DNA of 35,661 nucleotides from an uncultured Bacteroidales bacterium (lineage in GTDB: Bacteria; Bacteroidota; Bacteroidia; Bacteroidales; UBA932): contig CAJODR010000011.1 in NCBI GenBank assembly GCA_905233275.1, positions 1 through 35,661 of the forward strand, given 5' to 3'. Position numbers and translations under genes: made by a program. Positions 26,679 through 34,960 of the stretch are shown here, piece after piece (position 1 is the stretch's first letter; the number at the start of each line of letters is the position of its first letter). The notes under the pieces are model-generated. The model saw only the letters and a program-made list of their open reading frames with translations. It searched no databases and was not told the origin of the DNA.

Positions 26679-27593
26679 TCAGTCTCTTCTGAGAGGGAGG
26701 GTGGAGCAGCGCAGAAGGCCGCCCATCTTTGAAATCTCCCTGTAGGGAACGGTCTCTACCGTCATTCCCCATACATTCCGCAGGTGGTCATTGAGGCGAG
26801 TGAAGTGCTCTTCGGTCACGACGACATTCTCCGAAATGGAGAATATGTTGGAATTCATCCAGTACATCTCCTCCTGGGTCAGGAGGAATACATTCTCGCT
26901 GCCGAACAGCTCCACCAAGTGGTCGGCGTCGCGTGGATTCATGAAGCCTTCCTTATAAATAATGGCTTTGTCGCGTCCGACCGGCATGAAAGTGCAGTCG
27001 AGATGAAGAATGCCCTTGCGCGGGTCCGTATCGCTCTTCAGCAGGTTGAGAGGGATAATGGTCCTGTCGGGGAATATCATTTTAAGATAATCGACCGCAA
27101 GACGGTTGGTCCTCGCTGTTTTGACCGACGGATAATCCGGGAAATCGTACTGTCCGAGGAAGATATAATTCTTGTACAATATGACGTCACCGCCCTCGAC
27201 ATGGACGGTTTCGGGGAGATTGTAGATATTCTTGTAATGAATCTCCCGGTAGATGCGCTCGTACGCGTCAATTTCCTCCTGGCGGTCGGGAATGATGTTG
27301 GAAACGATAATCTTGTCGCCGATTACGAATCCGACGTCGCGGGAGAATACCTGATTGCAGTTCTGTACCAGCTCTGGACGGTAGACCATGACGCTGTACT
27401 TCTGGAGCACACCGAGGAAGGCGTCCATTTCCCTGACGATATCCTTGTCGGAAGGGTATGTCCCGTTGACTGCCGATTCGTATGACTTGGCGTCGAATGT
27501 CTGCTCGGGTGTGGGCGCAGGGCCGTTGGACATGGGCAGGCCGAGAACAACTTCCCGGAGCCGTCCGGTCTCGGAATTTACGTTGAGGTTCAT
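26679..27593 (-). CDS. Arginine deiminase-like / amidinotransferase-superfamily enzyme
   Basis: A 304-residue guanidine-group enzyme (pentein fold) with R85-D86 (SRDVGFVIGD), the substrate-binding EGGD (133-136), His197 in LHLDCTF and the nucleophile Cys296 in GGLLRCSTLP. The fold and these residues fit arginine deiminase, dimethylarginine hydrolase and amidinotransferases. It is about 100 residues shorter than canonical ArcA and lacks its helical insertion. As the first gene of the operon with ornithine aminotransferase, carbamate kinase and carbamoyltransferase, it most likely turns arginine into citrulline and ammonia, but this is inferred from context. A citrulline or agmatine-type substrate remains possible. 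Confidence 0.85.
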   Translation of the reverse strand: MNLNVNSETGRLREVVLGLPMSNGPAPTPEQTFDAKSYESAVNGTYPSDKDIVREMDAFLGVLQKYSVMVYRPELVQNCNQVFSRDVGFVIGDKIIVSNIIPDRQEEIDAYERIYREIHYKNIYNLPETVHVEGGDVILYKNYIFLGQYDFPDYPSVKTARTNRLAVDYLKMIFPDRTIIPLNLLKSDTDPRKGILHLDCTFMPVGRDKAIIYKEGFMNPRDADHLVELFGSENVFLLTQEEMYWMNSNIFSISENVVVTEEHFTRLNDHLRNVWGMTVETVPYREISKMGGLLRCSTLPLRRD

Positions 27594-27616
27594 AACTGTC
27601 AGAACTATTTTACTTA

Positions 27617-27624
27617 CAAATATA
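27617..27624 (-). promoter_or_regulatory. -7 box of the arginine catabolic operon
   Basis: On the minus strand TATATTTG matches TAnnTTTG, 23 bases before the deiminase-like ATG. No TTTG was found at 17-23 bases upstream. It lies back to back with the plus-strand box at 27657-27664 in a 93-base divergent gap. Confidence 0.5.
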
Positions 27625-27656
27625 CGCCTTTTTCTCGGCTTTGCTTAAAAAATGCG

Positions 27657-27664
27657 TAAATTTG
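27657..27664 (+). promoter_or_regulatory. -7 box of the BASS-family transporter gene
   Basis: TAAATTTG matches TAnnTTTG and lies 22 bases before the ATG at 27687. A TTTG (27640-27643) is only 13 bases upstream. The box shares a divergent gap with the promoter of the arginine operon, so the two may be regulated together. Confidence 0.45.
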
Positions 27665-27686
27665 CGCCCGGTTTTCAGGATTATCT

Positions 27687-28622
27687 ATGGACTGGCTGAG
27701 AAAATGGATGCTCCCTCTCGCGATGCTGACAGGCGTCGGCGTGTACCTCTTCCTGCACTACGTTCCGGGAGTTGAGGAAGGTGGCTATCTCCGCGTCGCC
27801 CGCGTCCTCCAGCCCATCCTGATCAGCGTGATGCTGTTTCTGCAGCTCAACTGCGTGGCACCGTCCGATCTCCGTTTTCACCGCTGGCATTTCCGGCTTC
27901 TGTGCGTTCAGGCGCTGCTTTTCGGCGCATTCGGCCTCCTCGCCACCATGACTCCTCCCGGGGCCTGGCGAATACTTCTGGAGTGCGCCATGCTCTGCTT
28001 TATCTGTCCGACAGCCGCTGCGGCCGGCGTGATCACGGAAAAGATTGGCGGCCACCTCGCCGGAGTGATGACATACACCGTGCTATCAGATACCCTCGCC
28101 TGCGTGATGATTCCTATCATGATCCCGTTCGTGCACCCGGCGGCGGACATGGGATTTCTCGCCGCCTTCTGGGCGATAGTACAGCGGGTATTCTCCATCC
28201 TGCTGCTTCCCCTGGTGCTTGCCTGGACCATTCGATACCTCTTCCCGCGACTCCAGCAATGGCTTGAAAAGTATCATGGACTCGCTTTCTACATCTGGGG
28301 AGTAGGCCTCACGCTGGCAATGTCGCTGGCCACATACGCCCTTCTCGGAAGCGGCGTCGGCATCATTGTCGCAATCGGCATCGGCATTGTCTCCCTCGCC
28401 GCATGTATCTTCCAATTTGCCGCAGGGCGGCGAATGGCCCGTCGCTACGGCCGCCGCGAATCCCTCACCTCCGGCCAATCCCTCGGCCAGAAGAACACCG
28501 GCTTCATCATCTGGCTGGGACTAACCTACATGACCCCCGTCACCTCCGTCGCCGGCGGCCTCTACGCCGTCTGGCACAACCTCGTCAACACCTGGGAACT
28601 ATCTCATACAAGCCGGCACTAA
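27687..28622 (+). CDS. BASS-family (bile acid:sodium symporter-like) transporter
   Basis: The only plus-strand gene: an inner-membrane protein of 311 residues with about nine to ten hydrophobic segments. The CPTAAAAGVITEKIGG region and the C-terminal SLGQKNTGFIIWLGLTYMTPVTSVAGGLY match the crossover regions of BASS/SBF-fold transporters, which move organic anions with sodium. Substrate unknown; bile acid is only the family name. Divergent placement beside the arginine operon could point to a related metabolite, but no direct evidence exists. Its stop codon (28620-28622) overlaps the stop of the convergent M64 gene, leaving no room for a separate terminator. Confidence 0.8.
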   Translation: MDWLRKWMLPLAMLTGVGVYLFLHYVPGVEEGGYLRVARVLQPILISVMLFLQLNCVAPSDLRFHRWHFRLLCVQALLFGAFGLLATMTPPGAWRILLECAMLCFICPTAAAAGVITEKIGGHLAGVMTYTVLSDTLACVMIPIMIPFVHPAADMGFLAAFWAIVQRVFSILLLPLVLAWTIRYLFPRLQQWLEKYHGLAFYIWGVGLTLAMSLATYALLGSGVGIIVAIGIGIVSLAACIFQFAAGRRMARRYGRRESLTSGQSLGQKNTGFIIWLGLTYMTPVTSVAGGLYAVWHNLVNTWELSHTSRH

Positions 28623-30661
28623 TCGTCCACCAGGACAGGAGGTGCGAGAGGTGGCATCATGCGGACGGGGACGTTGTGGCTGTTGCCGAGGACGGGGCTT
28701 GAGGCCACGTCGCGGACGGGGTCGATCGGGGAATCTTTCGAGAAGAAATCCGTCAGCGAGAAGGTGCCGCCTGCAAGCGACATGATTCTCTTCACTATCA
28801 GCTCTCTCTGCCAGGTTGAGAAGTAACGGCGGTTGTCGATCATACAGCTGATCTTCTCACTTCTCCAGCGGTTGAGAACGGAGACCTGACCACCCTGATA
28901 CACGCCGATGCGGTCGTAAAGAGGATTGGCGCTTACAAGGGCTGCCTTGTTGTCAAGGAGATCCGCCTTCCATGGTGTATTGTCGTATGTCGCAGAAATA
29001 TTGAGGCCGAAAGGCACCGACCAGGAATGGGAGCTGATTGCAGATACGGCACCCTTGTCCTCGTCATACCAGTATTCGTCGGCGAGACGACCGAAGCCGT
29101 GGCCGCCGAATTCATGGACGAGGGTATTGCGCCAGTCGCCTATAGATTCGCCGAGCTCGGCTTTCTCCTGGGACGTGACGGTCTTGGTTCCAGCCGAAGG
29201 ATCGCTGTCGCTGGCAGCCTGGACAGACATGTAGCCCCAGCCCAGCGTGCTTCCGCCACCGGTGAACGGTATCATGGCGTAGCATTTTCCGTTGCCCCAG
29301 CTCCAGCAGATTCCGCCGTAACGCTCGTCGTTGATAATCATTATGATGGGTACTTCGTTGATGGCATGGGTGCCGTCGAGGATATCCGGGCAGTTGTCTT
29401 CGACGAATGCGAACACCTTGTCGTCATCCGCGCCCATATCGCCGTAGGAGGATTCACCCCATCCGGCGCTGAAATAAGTATCCCTGGCTGTCTTGATGTT
29501 GCCTTTGCCATCGGTGATGTCCGCTCCGGATTCATTTGAAGGCGCCTTGAGAATCCAGACGTTGAAGTATTCTTTGTAGGATTTGTAAGGCTCCGTGCTG
29601 AAGAGGGCGTCGAGGCCGCTCTTTGCAAGCATCTCATAATCAGTTAATTCCGCCTCGGTAAAGCCTTCCGGAATCACTGCGATAGTGACCGGCTTCAGGC
29701 CTGTCGTTGCAGCGCTGTACTGAACAGGTGCCAATGTCACCGGCGTCTCAATTGTGTTGCCGAGATCGATGGTACCGAAATCCGTAATGCGTGAACGGTT
29801 GAAGGTAATGCTCTTGGACGAAGTCTTGGTCTCAGTATTGGTGCCGTCGGTGAAAACCATGGACACAACTGACTGTACTCCGGGCGCCACTGCAATATAG
29901 TAGTCCTTGCCTTCTTCAAATGTGCCGACGAGCTCGACGGAGCGGGATTTTACATCTCCGGTGAAACTGAGATTCATTTCAAATTCGGGAATATCCCCAT
30001 TGGGAATGACAATAAGGTCGCCGGCGAGATTGGACGAACCCTTCAGAGTAACGCTTGTAAGAGTGGACACAGCCGCACCCGTGAGGCGGAACTTGACAAG
30101 CGCAGTCGCATTCTTGAAATGCAGGAAGGCGTCGGCAGATGAGGAGACGGCAAATGCCAGGGCCGCTCCAGAGTCAATATTTCCGGCAACAGCGGTCTGT
30201 GTAGTAGGGAGGTTTACGCCGAATACGAGACCTCCATTGTATGTTCCAAAACCAGCAAAATCTGGGTAAAACGACCAGAATTCGGTCCCGGGAAGTGAAT
30301 ACTCTGCAACGAAATCCGCTTCGACGCCACCGACAGTCGTGGTATAATTACTCGCATAATACTTATCATTCTCGGTATCATGTGAAAGCATAAGGAAACT
30401 GTCTCCCGGAGACCAGACGGTAGTCGCAAAGGTACCGGCGGAATTCATTTCAATCTGGGTTTTGGTCTCGTCAAAACCGGCGGAGACTTTCACCTGTCCC
30501 GGGACACCGGGATTTACGATATACGAAAGATCGCAAAGCGTCCAGGGGTCAAGCTGGGTAACGATCTCCTCCTGCGTCTCCACGGGAACGACTTCTGCTT
30601 TCTGGCAGGCTGCGAGGACTGCAATGGCCGCAGCGGCGATGATGATGTGTCTTGTTTTCAT
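28619..30661 (-). CDS. Fimbrillin-like domain + M64 (IgA-peptidase-like) metallopeptidase lipoprotein, copy 2
   Basis: A 680-residue lipoprotein (LAAC, Cys19), built like the protein at 21215-23275: fimbrillin-like N-terminal region (about 65-300, with TKTQIEMN, TVWSPGDSFL, WSFYPDFAG and DYYIAVAP) and an M64 peptidase region with HEFGGHGFGRLADEY (H516, E517, H521, D528, E529). The C-terminal ends of both copies align closely (MIDNR.YFS.WQRELIVKRI, later DP.RDVA.SP.LG). The first half differs more than the second, as expected if the N-terminal domain faces varying partners. It follows the 44-aa peptide gene by 12 bases and ends the operon that begins at 34868. Confidence 0.88.
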   Translation of the reverse strand: MKTRHIIIAAAAIAVLAACQKAEVVPVETQEEIVTQLDPWTLCDLSYIVNPGVPGQVKVSAGFDETKTQIEMNSAGTFATTVWSPGDSFLMLSHDTENDKYYASNYTTTVGGVEADFVAEYSLPGTEFWSFYPDFAGFGTYNGGLVFGVNLPTTQTAVAGNIDSGAALAFAVSSSADAFLHFKNATALVKFRLTGAAVSTLTSVTLKGSSNLAGDLIVIPNGDIPEFEMNLSFTGDVKSRSVELVGTFEEGKDYYIAVAPGVQSVVSMVFTDGTNTETKTSSKSITFNRSRITDFGTIDLGNTIETPVTLAPVQYSAATTGLKPVTIAVIPEGFTEAELTDYEMLAKSGLDALFSTEPYKSYKEYFNVWILKAPSNESGADITDGKGNIKTARDTYFSAGWGESSYGDMGADDDKVFAFVEDNCPDILDGTHAINEVPIIMIINDERYGGICWSWGNGKCYAMIPFTGGGSTLGWGYMSVQAASDSDPSAGTKTVTSQEKAELGESIGDWRNTLVHEFGGHGFGRLADEYWYDEDKGAVSAISSHSWSVPFGLNISATYDNTPWKADLLDNKAALVSANPLYDRIGVYQGGQVSVLNRWRSEKISCMIDNRRYFSTWQRELIVKRIMSLAGGTFSLTDFFSKDSPIDPVRDVASSPVLGNSHNVPVRMMPPLAPPVLVDD

Positions 30662-30673
30662 GGCTCTGCGGGA

Positions 30674-30808
30674 TTAAAGGTCGAAATCTTCATAAACGAA
30701 TCCGGGATCGACGGGATCCACGTCAAATTTTTCGCCGGTCGCCGTCAGGACGGCCTCCAGTAGCAATGTTGCCGAAACGCGACACTTTGGAGAGATGTAA
30801 TCTTTCAT
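30674..30808 (-). CDS. Micro-peptide gene upstream of M64 copy 2 (44 aa)
   Basis: The ATG at 30806-30808 opens MKDYISPKCRVSATLLLEAV, followed by LTATGEKFDVDPVDPGFVYE and DFDL, then TAA at 30674-30676. The gene starts 5 bases after the GH127-like stop and ends 12 bases before the M64 start, so it sits cleanly inside the operon. The peptide ends in a strongly acidic stretch. It shares the LEA(A)VL[ST]xT block, the acidic tail and the position with the peptide gene at 23241-23381. It has no signal peptide and no domain that I recognise. Confidence 0.7.
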   Translation of the reverse strand: MKDYISPKCRVSATLLLEAVLTATGEKFDVDPVDPGFVYEDFDL

Positions 30809-30813
30809 GCGTA

Positions 30814-32859
30814 TCAATAGTTTTGTTTGTATTCCAAATCCCAGGGGATGATGCGTGTGGGGAATTCCGCAATGCGGAGAGTTGTGGCACCGTACGGAAT
30901 CAGCTTGATTGTGGCCTCCTCACCTATGTCGTTGCCGTCTTCAGTGAAAAAAGCCACCTGGCCGGGAACCTTCCATGAGAGCAATTCCCTCGCGGGAATG
31001 TACATGGCGACGGGGACGGTTTCGCGCGTCCAGGGGTAGACCGGTGCGGGTGAATATTCGACTCTGCAGGAGTCAGGGGTGAATTTGTCGCGCTCGAGGC
31101 ACCAGTTCCACTTTGTGGGAGAAGTGACCTCCCAGGCACCTGTGCCATAGAAACGGTGGTCCCCGGAGAATGCCGTCCAGCTCCACACCTCCTCCATGTC
31201 AAGGGCGAACAGCAGCGGCCCGCGAACGATGGACCAGGCCCGGTCGAACCATTCCTCAACTTTGGTTTCCATGGGGAAAGTCAGGCATACGCGGTCGCCC
31301 TTGGACCATTCCCTGTCAATCGTGACGATGCCGCCCTCGGAGGGAAGGCTGATCGGGGCGTTATTCAGCGTCAGCGAGAATTCCTTGCACCAGAGCGGGA
31401 TGCGGAGAGTGAGCGGGAACGAGGCTTTCTTAACCTTCCTCGCCGGGAAATCGATAGTGAACATGACCTCTCCCTCAAAAGGATAGGCCGTAGCTTCCAT
31501 GATTTCCACCTCAACGTCTCCGAGTTTGGTCCGCACAGTGGAAGGCGCATAGACCAGAGCTGCCAGGCCGCCGCCTCTGGTCGCGTACCAGAGATTGCGG
31601 GTCAGTTTGGGCCAGCCCTGGTGCATGTTGGAGAGGCAGCAGGGATAGCCGTTGAGCGTGCCGAACATCACGTCGGTATCGTCGTGCGGCGTCGAGAACG
31701 TCCTCCAGTCGCGCGTGCAAGCCACCTGATTGACCTGCTGATAGTATTGCTTGGCAGAATAATCCGCCTTAACCTGTGTCGGGAGCGCATTGAATGCCAC
31801 CCTTTCCAGATAATCGGCCCAGTAGGGATCGCCGGTGATACGGAGCATTTCCTCGAGGGAAAACATCATCTCGACGGCGGTGCAAAGTTCGCTGCCACGC
31901 GCGGGGTCGCCGGAATGGATAAGCTCGTCCCCGGCCCAGAGCCCAGTCGGCAGCCCAATCGTCTCGCGAATAGTCTCCAAGGCCATTTTGGGCGCCTCCA
32001 AGTCTTCCTTATTATGCGAATACTGCCACCACACCACGGGCGCTTTGAATCCCTGTCCGAGATTGACGCAGTGCAGGCTGAACGGCCGGCGGAATACCGA
32101 TCCGTCCCGGAACATCCCAGTCCAGTCGACCGTCTGCGCGTGCAGGAGCTCGCATAGCGGCAGCAATTCGTCATTGCCCGTCAGGCTGTAAAGCCAGTAA
32201 ACGACCTCCAGATTGTCCGCGCCCCGCCATTTGCCCCAGTCGCTCCAGCGGTCAAGAGGCGTCTCCTCCAAATGCTCCAGCTGGTATCGGAAATACTTCG
32301 TCAGGCAGTCGATAACGCGGATATCCCCCGTCGCCATATAGTGCTGCTGCAGAATCTTGACGGCCACCATCTTCGGCCACCAGTCATGCGTCCCACCCCT
32401 CTGGAGTCCATAGATGAATGGATGATCGACCGCCGGTCCAATATAACCGTCCGGCTGCTGCGAGGCGAGAATTGCCTCCACCCATTTATTCGCCTTGGCG
32501 ATAAGATCTTTGTTGTCAAGCATATACGCCAGCGGAAGCAGGCCGTCGATCCAGTACGGTCCCCTCTCCCAGGCATCACCGTCCCCGCCGAGCCAGGCAT
32601 TGTCCGGGCCCATTACTTCGTGGTAAATCTCGTCGAGATGGCCGGTAAGTCCGTCCGCCTGGCGCTCAAGCTGCTCAAGGAGCCATCCTTCAGGCTTGAC
32701 GGCCCCTATGGGCAGAAGCGCATACTCCGACTGCTCGAGCGGCGCGCGGTCGAAAACCGGGCGTGCAATGCCGCCGGTGACCGGTTTGCCCTTCCGGGGC
32801 GCAGCCACAGCGACGATCGAGACCGCCAGCAGTACGGATATTACGGCTATTCTTCGCAT
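30814..32859 (-). CDS. GH127/DUF1680-type glycoside hydrolase (beta-L-arabinofuranosidase-like)
   Basis: A 681-residue secreted protein with a cleavable signal peptide (to about AVAA20). It has an (alpha/alpha)6 barrel (about 40-430) and a C-terminal beta region. Glu324-x-Cys326 in GSELCTAVEMM and Cys407-Cys408 in GYPCCLSNMHQGWPK match the zinc-binding and nucleophile site (E-x-C and CC) known from the Bifidobacterium beta-L-arabinofuranosidase HypBA1 (E338, C340, C417, C418). The substrate in this organism is not certain because DUF1680 covers several GH families (GH127, GH146 and others). It overlaps the upstream gene by 13 bases. Confidence 0.88.
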   Translation of the reverse strand: MRRIAVISVLLAVSIVAVAAPRKGKPVTGGIARPVFDRAPLEQSEYALLPIGAVKPEGWLLEQLERQADGLTGHLDEIYHEVMGPDNAWLGGDGDAWERGPYWIDGLLPLAYMLDNKDLIAKANKWVEAILASQQPDGYIGPAVDHPFIYGLQRGGTHDWWPKMVAVKILQQHYMATGDIRVIDCLTKYFRYQLEHLEETPLDRWSDWGKWRGADNLEVVYWLYSLTGNDELLPLCELLHAQTVDWTGMFRDGSVFRRPFSLHCVNLGQGFKAPVVWWQYSHNKEDLEAPKMALETIRETIGLPTGLWAGDELIHSGDPARGSELCTAVEMMFSLEEMLRITGDPYWADYLERVAFNALPTQVKADYSAKQYYQQVNQVACTRDWRTFSTPHDDTDVMFGTLNGYPCCLSNMHQGWPKLTRNLWYATRGGGLAALVYAPSTVRTKLGDVEVEIMEATAYPFEGEVMFTIDFPARKVKKASFPLTLRIPLWCKEFSLTLNNAPISLPSEGGIVTIDREWSKGDRVCLTFPMETKVEEWFDRAWSIVRGPLLFALDMEEVWSWTAFSGDHRFYGTGAWEVTSPTKWNWCLERDKFTPDSCRVEYSPAPVYPWTRETVPVAMYIPARELLSWKVPGQVAFFTEDGNDIGEEATIKLIPYGATTLRIAEFPTRIIPWDLEYKQNY

Positions 32860-34868
32860 TCTTCCCTTGCTTCGCGGTAATCATTCCTCCTCTCCTCGCG
32901 CCTTTCCCGGAGCTCCGAAAGCTGCTCTTCCGGCAGCACGCGGAGATATGTCTCGGTATCCACCCCGGGCAGCCCGAGGGCGAATGTCAATTCGTTCTGC
33001 TGCACAATCTGCCTCAGCGGATTGCCCGCATACACGGCCAGGAGCGGCTCCAGCGAAGGACCGATCTGCTCCACGCCCTCCGCCATCTCTTTCTCGAGAT
33101 CCGCCTTTTCCTCGTCTGACAGTGCGCAATCCTGGCTGTATTCCACTTTGACCTCAAAGGCAGGCGCCTTTTCGTCGAATACCCTCGACATCATCCTCCC
33201 GTTCCACTGGTACTTGCCGGTGAGAACAGTTGAAATAATCACGTCTGCCCCCGTCGAACGGATGTCGTCCCAGTCGCTACCTTCTCCCTTGAAAAACACC
33301 TCCATCCGGAACGTGCCGTCAGCGGCGAATTCGATCTCAGACCAGCGGCAGAGGCTGTTTTTGCTGTCCTGCGTGACTGTCTCGCGCCATTTTCCCTCAA
33401 AAGGATTGCGCCTCTCGGCGGGAATGTTTTCCTCCCACGCAGCATTGACGCCGGCGACCCATGTCTCAAGAGTATCCGCGCCGTGCTTCAAGAGACCGTC
33501 AATATACATCAGCTCCACCTCGTCGAGGAATGTATCCGGATCCATCGCCCTCCCTATCGCCTCTTCATATCCTCCGACCGGACGTCCCCGACCGACACCG
33601 GCAATGGCAAATGAGCCGAAATATGCCGTAGTGTCCGGATATGCGATATTCGGATAATTGCCGTCAAGGCATACTCCGGCCTCCGGGAAGACCTTGCGTA
33701 ATTCGACGAGAGTCGAAGAACGGATTTCCAGGACGTCCCCGCCGGGATACTGGGCAGCAAAGCCGTCGCCATATTCCTTGACTACGTGGCCGCTGCGGTA
33801 GTAGATCACCGGCACCTCGGAAGGATAGGACGTAGAGGCCCTCCATTTGCCGTCACGCAGCTCCTCAACCGTAATAATTATGGGATAGAACGCATCCGTG
33901 CCCTTGACGTACGTCTTGTATTTTTCGAGCGTCGACTCTGCCGGAACCACGCTGTCGTAGTTTTCAAACGGCTTCAGGTGGATTGCGCCGGGAGCTATTG
34001 TGCGATTGACCTTAAGCGATCTAAGCTCGGTAATCTTCTTGTCGGAGGCATCGAAAAGGTCGCCGTCCAGCTCGTATGAAAGTTCAACTTTGTATGGATT
34101 GCTTTCCGCCTCTTCGACCGAATAAACTACATTTCCCGTAAATTTCCATCCGGAGGAGAATGCAATCGTGGCCCCTGTGACCTTGTCATCGGAGAATTTG
34201 CCGCTAACGGTTTCCAGCACCTTCTTGTCCGTCTGGTCGTCGGAGGCAAAAACCGTCATCATACCTTCGCCGGAAGGCATTACGGATATGTCTTTACCCT
34301 TGAAATACACCGCCGGGCCAAGCCTCAGGCTCTCGGTCGAGGTCCAGTAATCTTCCCTTACGGTAATATTGACCACATATTCGGCGATATCGCCCTCCAG
34401 GGTCTTCCGGCCCGCATTGAAACGCATGGACTCCGTCGCCAGCGAACCGTCCTCGCCATCCGTCTGCCGCTTGATAATAAGGTGCGTCACCTCGAATCTT
34501 TTACGAAGGTCCGGAGAAATGAGCGTACCCGTAAGATCGTATTCAAAGAGTGTCTGGAGCGGCTTTTTGGTCACAGTTTCGGCAGAATAAACCACCCTCC
34601 CCGCAAATCTCCATCCGGAGGAGAACACCACCTCGGCGTCCGTAATCTCATTACCGTCAAAAGTCCCGGTAATCACATCTCCCCTCACCGTGGGCTCCTT
34701 GGACGGCCTGTCATTGACATAAATCGTCCCTTCACCTGTCGGCACACCCTTCACCGCCTCCCCCACATATTGCACCGTCTCACTCAGTTTAACCTTCTTC
34801 GGCCTCGCCCCTGCCATGGCCACCGCCACGGCAAAAACGACAACAACTATGGCTATCAGTCTTTTCAT
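32847..34868 (-). CDS. Secreted protein with duplicated MORN-like module, unknown function
   Basis: A 673-residue protein with a signal peptide (cleavage near AMAGA). Two related modules of about 92 residues lie at about 42-134 and 197-289; both have P[TS]GEG, a [VI][TS]G.F..........FSSGW[RK]F.G.VVYS block and a matching tail (L.YELxG.L), which shows an internal duplication with GxG turns like those of MORN repeats. The rest (about 300-640) is of unknown fold, with one small region around NPFEGKWRETVTQDSKN resembling a lipocalin-like start. The last 25 residues are a charged coil (RERREERRNDYREAREECEE). It is the first gene of the operon with the GH127-like and M64 genes. I do not recognise a function. 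Confidence 0.75.
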   Translation of the reverse strand: MKRLIAIVVVVFAVAVAMAGARPKKVKLSETVQYVGEAVKGVPTGEGTIYVNDRPSKEPTVRGDVITGTFDGNEITDAEVVFSSGWRFAGRVVYSAETVTKKPLQTLFEYDLTGTLISPDLRKRFEVTHLIIKRQTDGEDGSLATESMRFNAGRKTLEGDIAEYVVNITVREDYWTSTESLRLGPAVYFKGKDISVMPSGEGMMTVFASDDQTDKKVLETVSGKFSDDKVTGATIAFSSGWKFTGNVVYSVEEAESNPYKVELSYELDGDLFDASDKKITELRSLKVNRTIAPGAIHLKPFENYDSVVPAESTLEKYKTYVKGTDAFYPIIITVEELRDGKWRASTSYPSEVPVIYYRSGHVVKEYGDGFAAQYPGGDVLEIRSSTLVELRKVFPEAGVCLDGNYPNIAYPDTTAYFGSFAIAGVGRGRPVGGYEEAIGRAMDPDTFLDEVELMYIDGLLKHGADTLETWVAGVNAAWEENIPAERRNPFEGKWRETVTQDSKNSLCRWSEIEFAADGTFRMEVFFKGEGSDWDDIRSTGADVIISTVLTGKYQWNGRMMSRVFDEKAPAFEVKVEYSQDCALSDEEKADLEKEMAEGVEQIGPSLEPLLAVYAGNPLRQIVQQNELTFALGLPGVDTETYLRVLPEEQLSELRERREERRNDYREAREECEE

Positions 34869-34888
34869 GTAATCCAGGGTTCAACATA

Positions 34889-34896
34889 CAAATATA
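34889..34896 (-). promoter_or_regulatory. -7 box of the duplicated-module / GH127 / M64 operon
   Basis: On the minus strand TATATTTG matches TAnnTTTG, 20 bases before the ATG at 34868. No TTTG lies at the usual distance upstream. It separates this operon from the outer-membrane gene at 34960. Confidence 0.45.
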
Positions 34897-34925
34897 CATA
34901 TTTTATAAAGAAACCCCACATTTCA

Positions 34926-34960
34926 TGTCATTTCGACCAAGGCCGCGCGGAGAAATCTCT
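34926..34960. repeat. Dispersed intergenic repeat, copy C
   Basis: The sequence starts tgtcatttcgaccaa and ends cgcgcggagaaatctct, sharing both ends with the copies at 1299-1327 and 1340-1377. It abuts the stop codon of the outer-membrane gene, more than 33 kb from the other copies. The GC-rich centre (ggccgcgcgg) can fold. Confidence 0.65.

Noticed and set aside
26679..27593. Identification of the deiminase-like enzyme as CtlX or as canonical ArcA
   Set aside because: The N-terminal region does not show the CtlX start pattern as I recall it, and the protein is about 100 residues too short for ArcA, so only the superfamily is named.
1283..34896. TTTG found 13-14 bases upstream of several -7 boxes (for example before aspS and the BASS gene)
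   Set aside because: The usual distance between the two boxes is about 19 bases, so these TTTG words in AT-rich gaps are probably chance.
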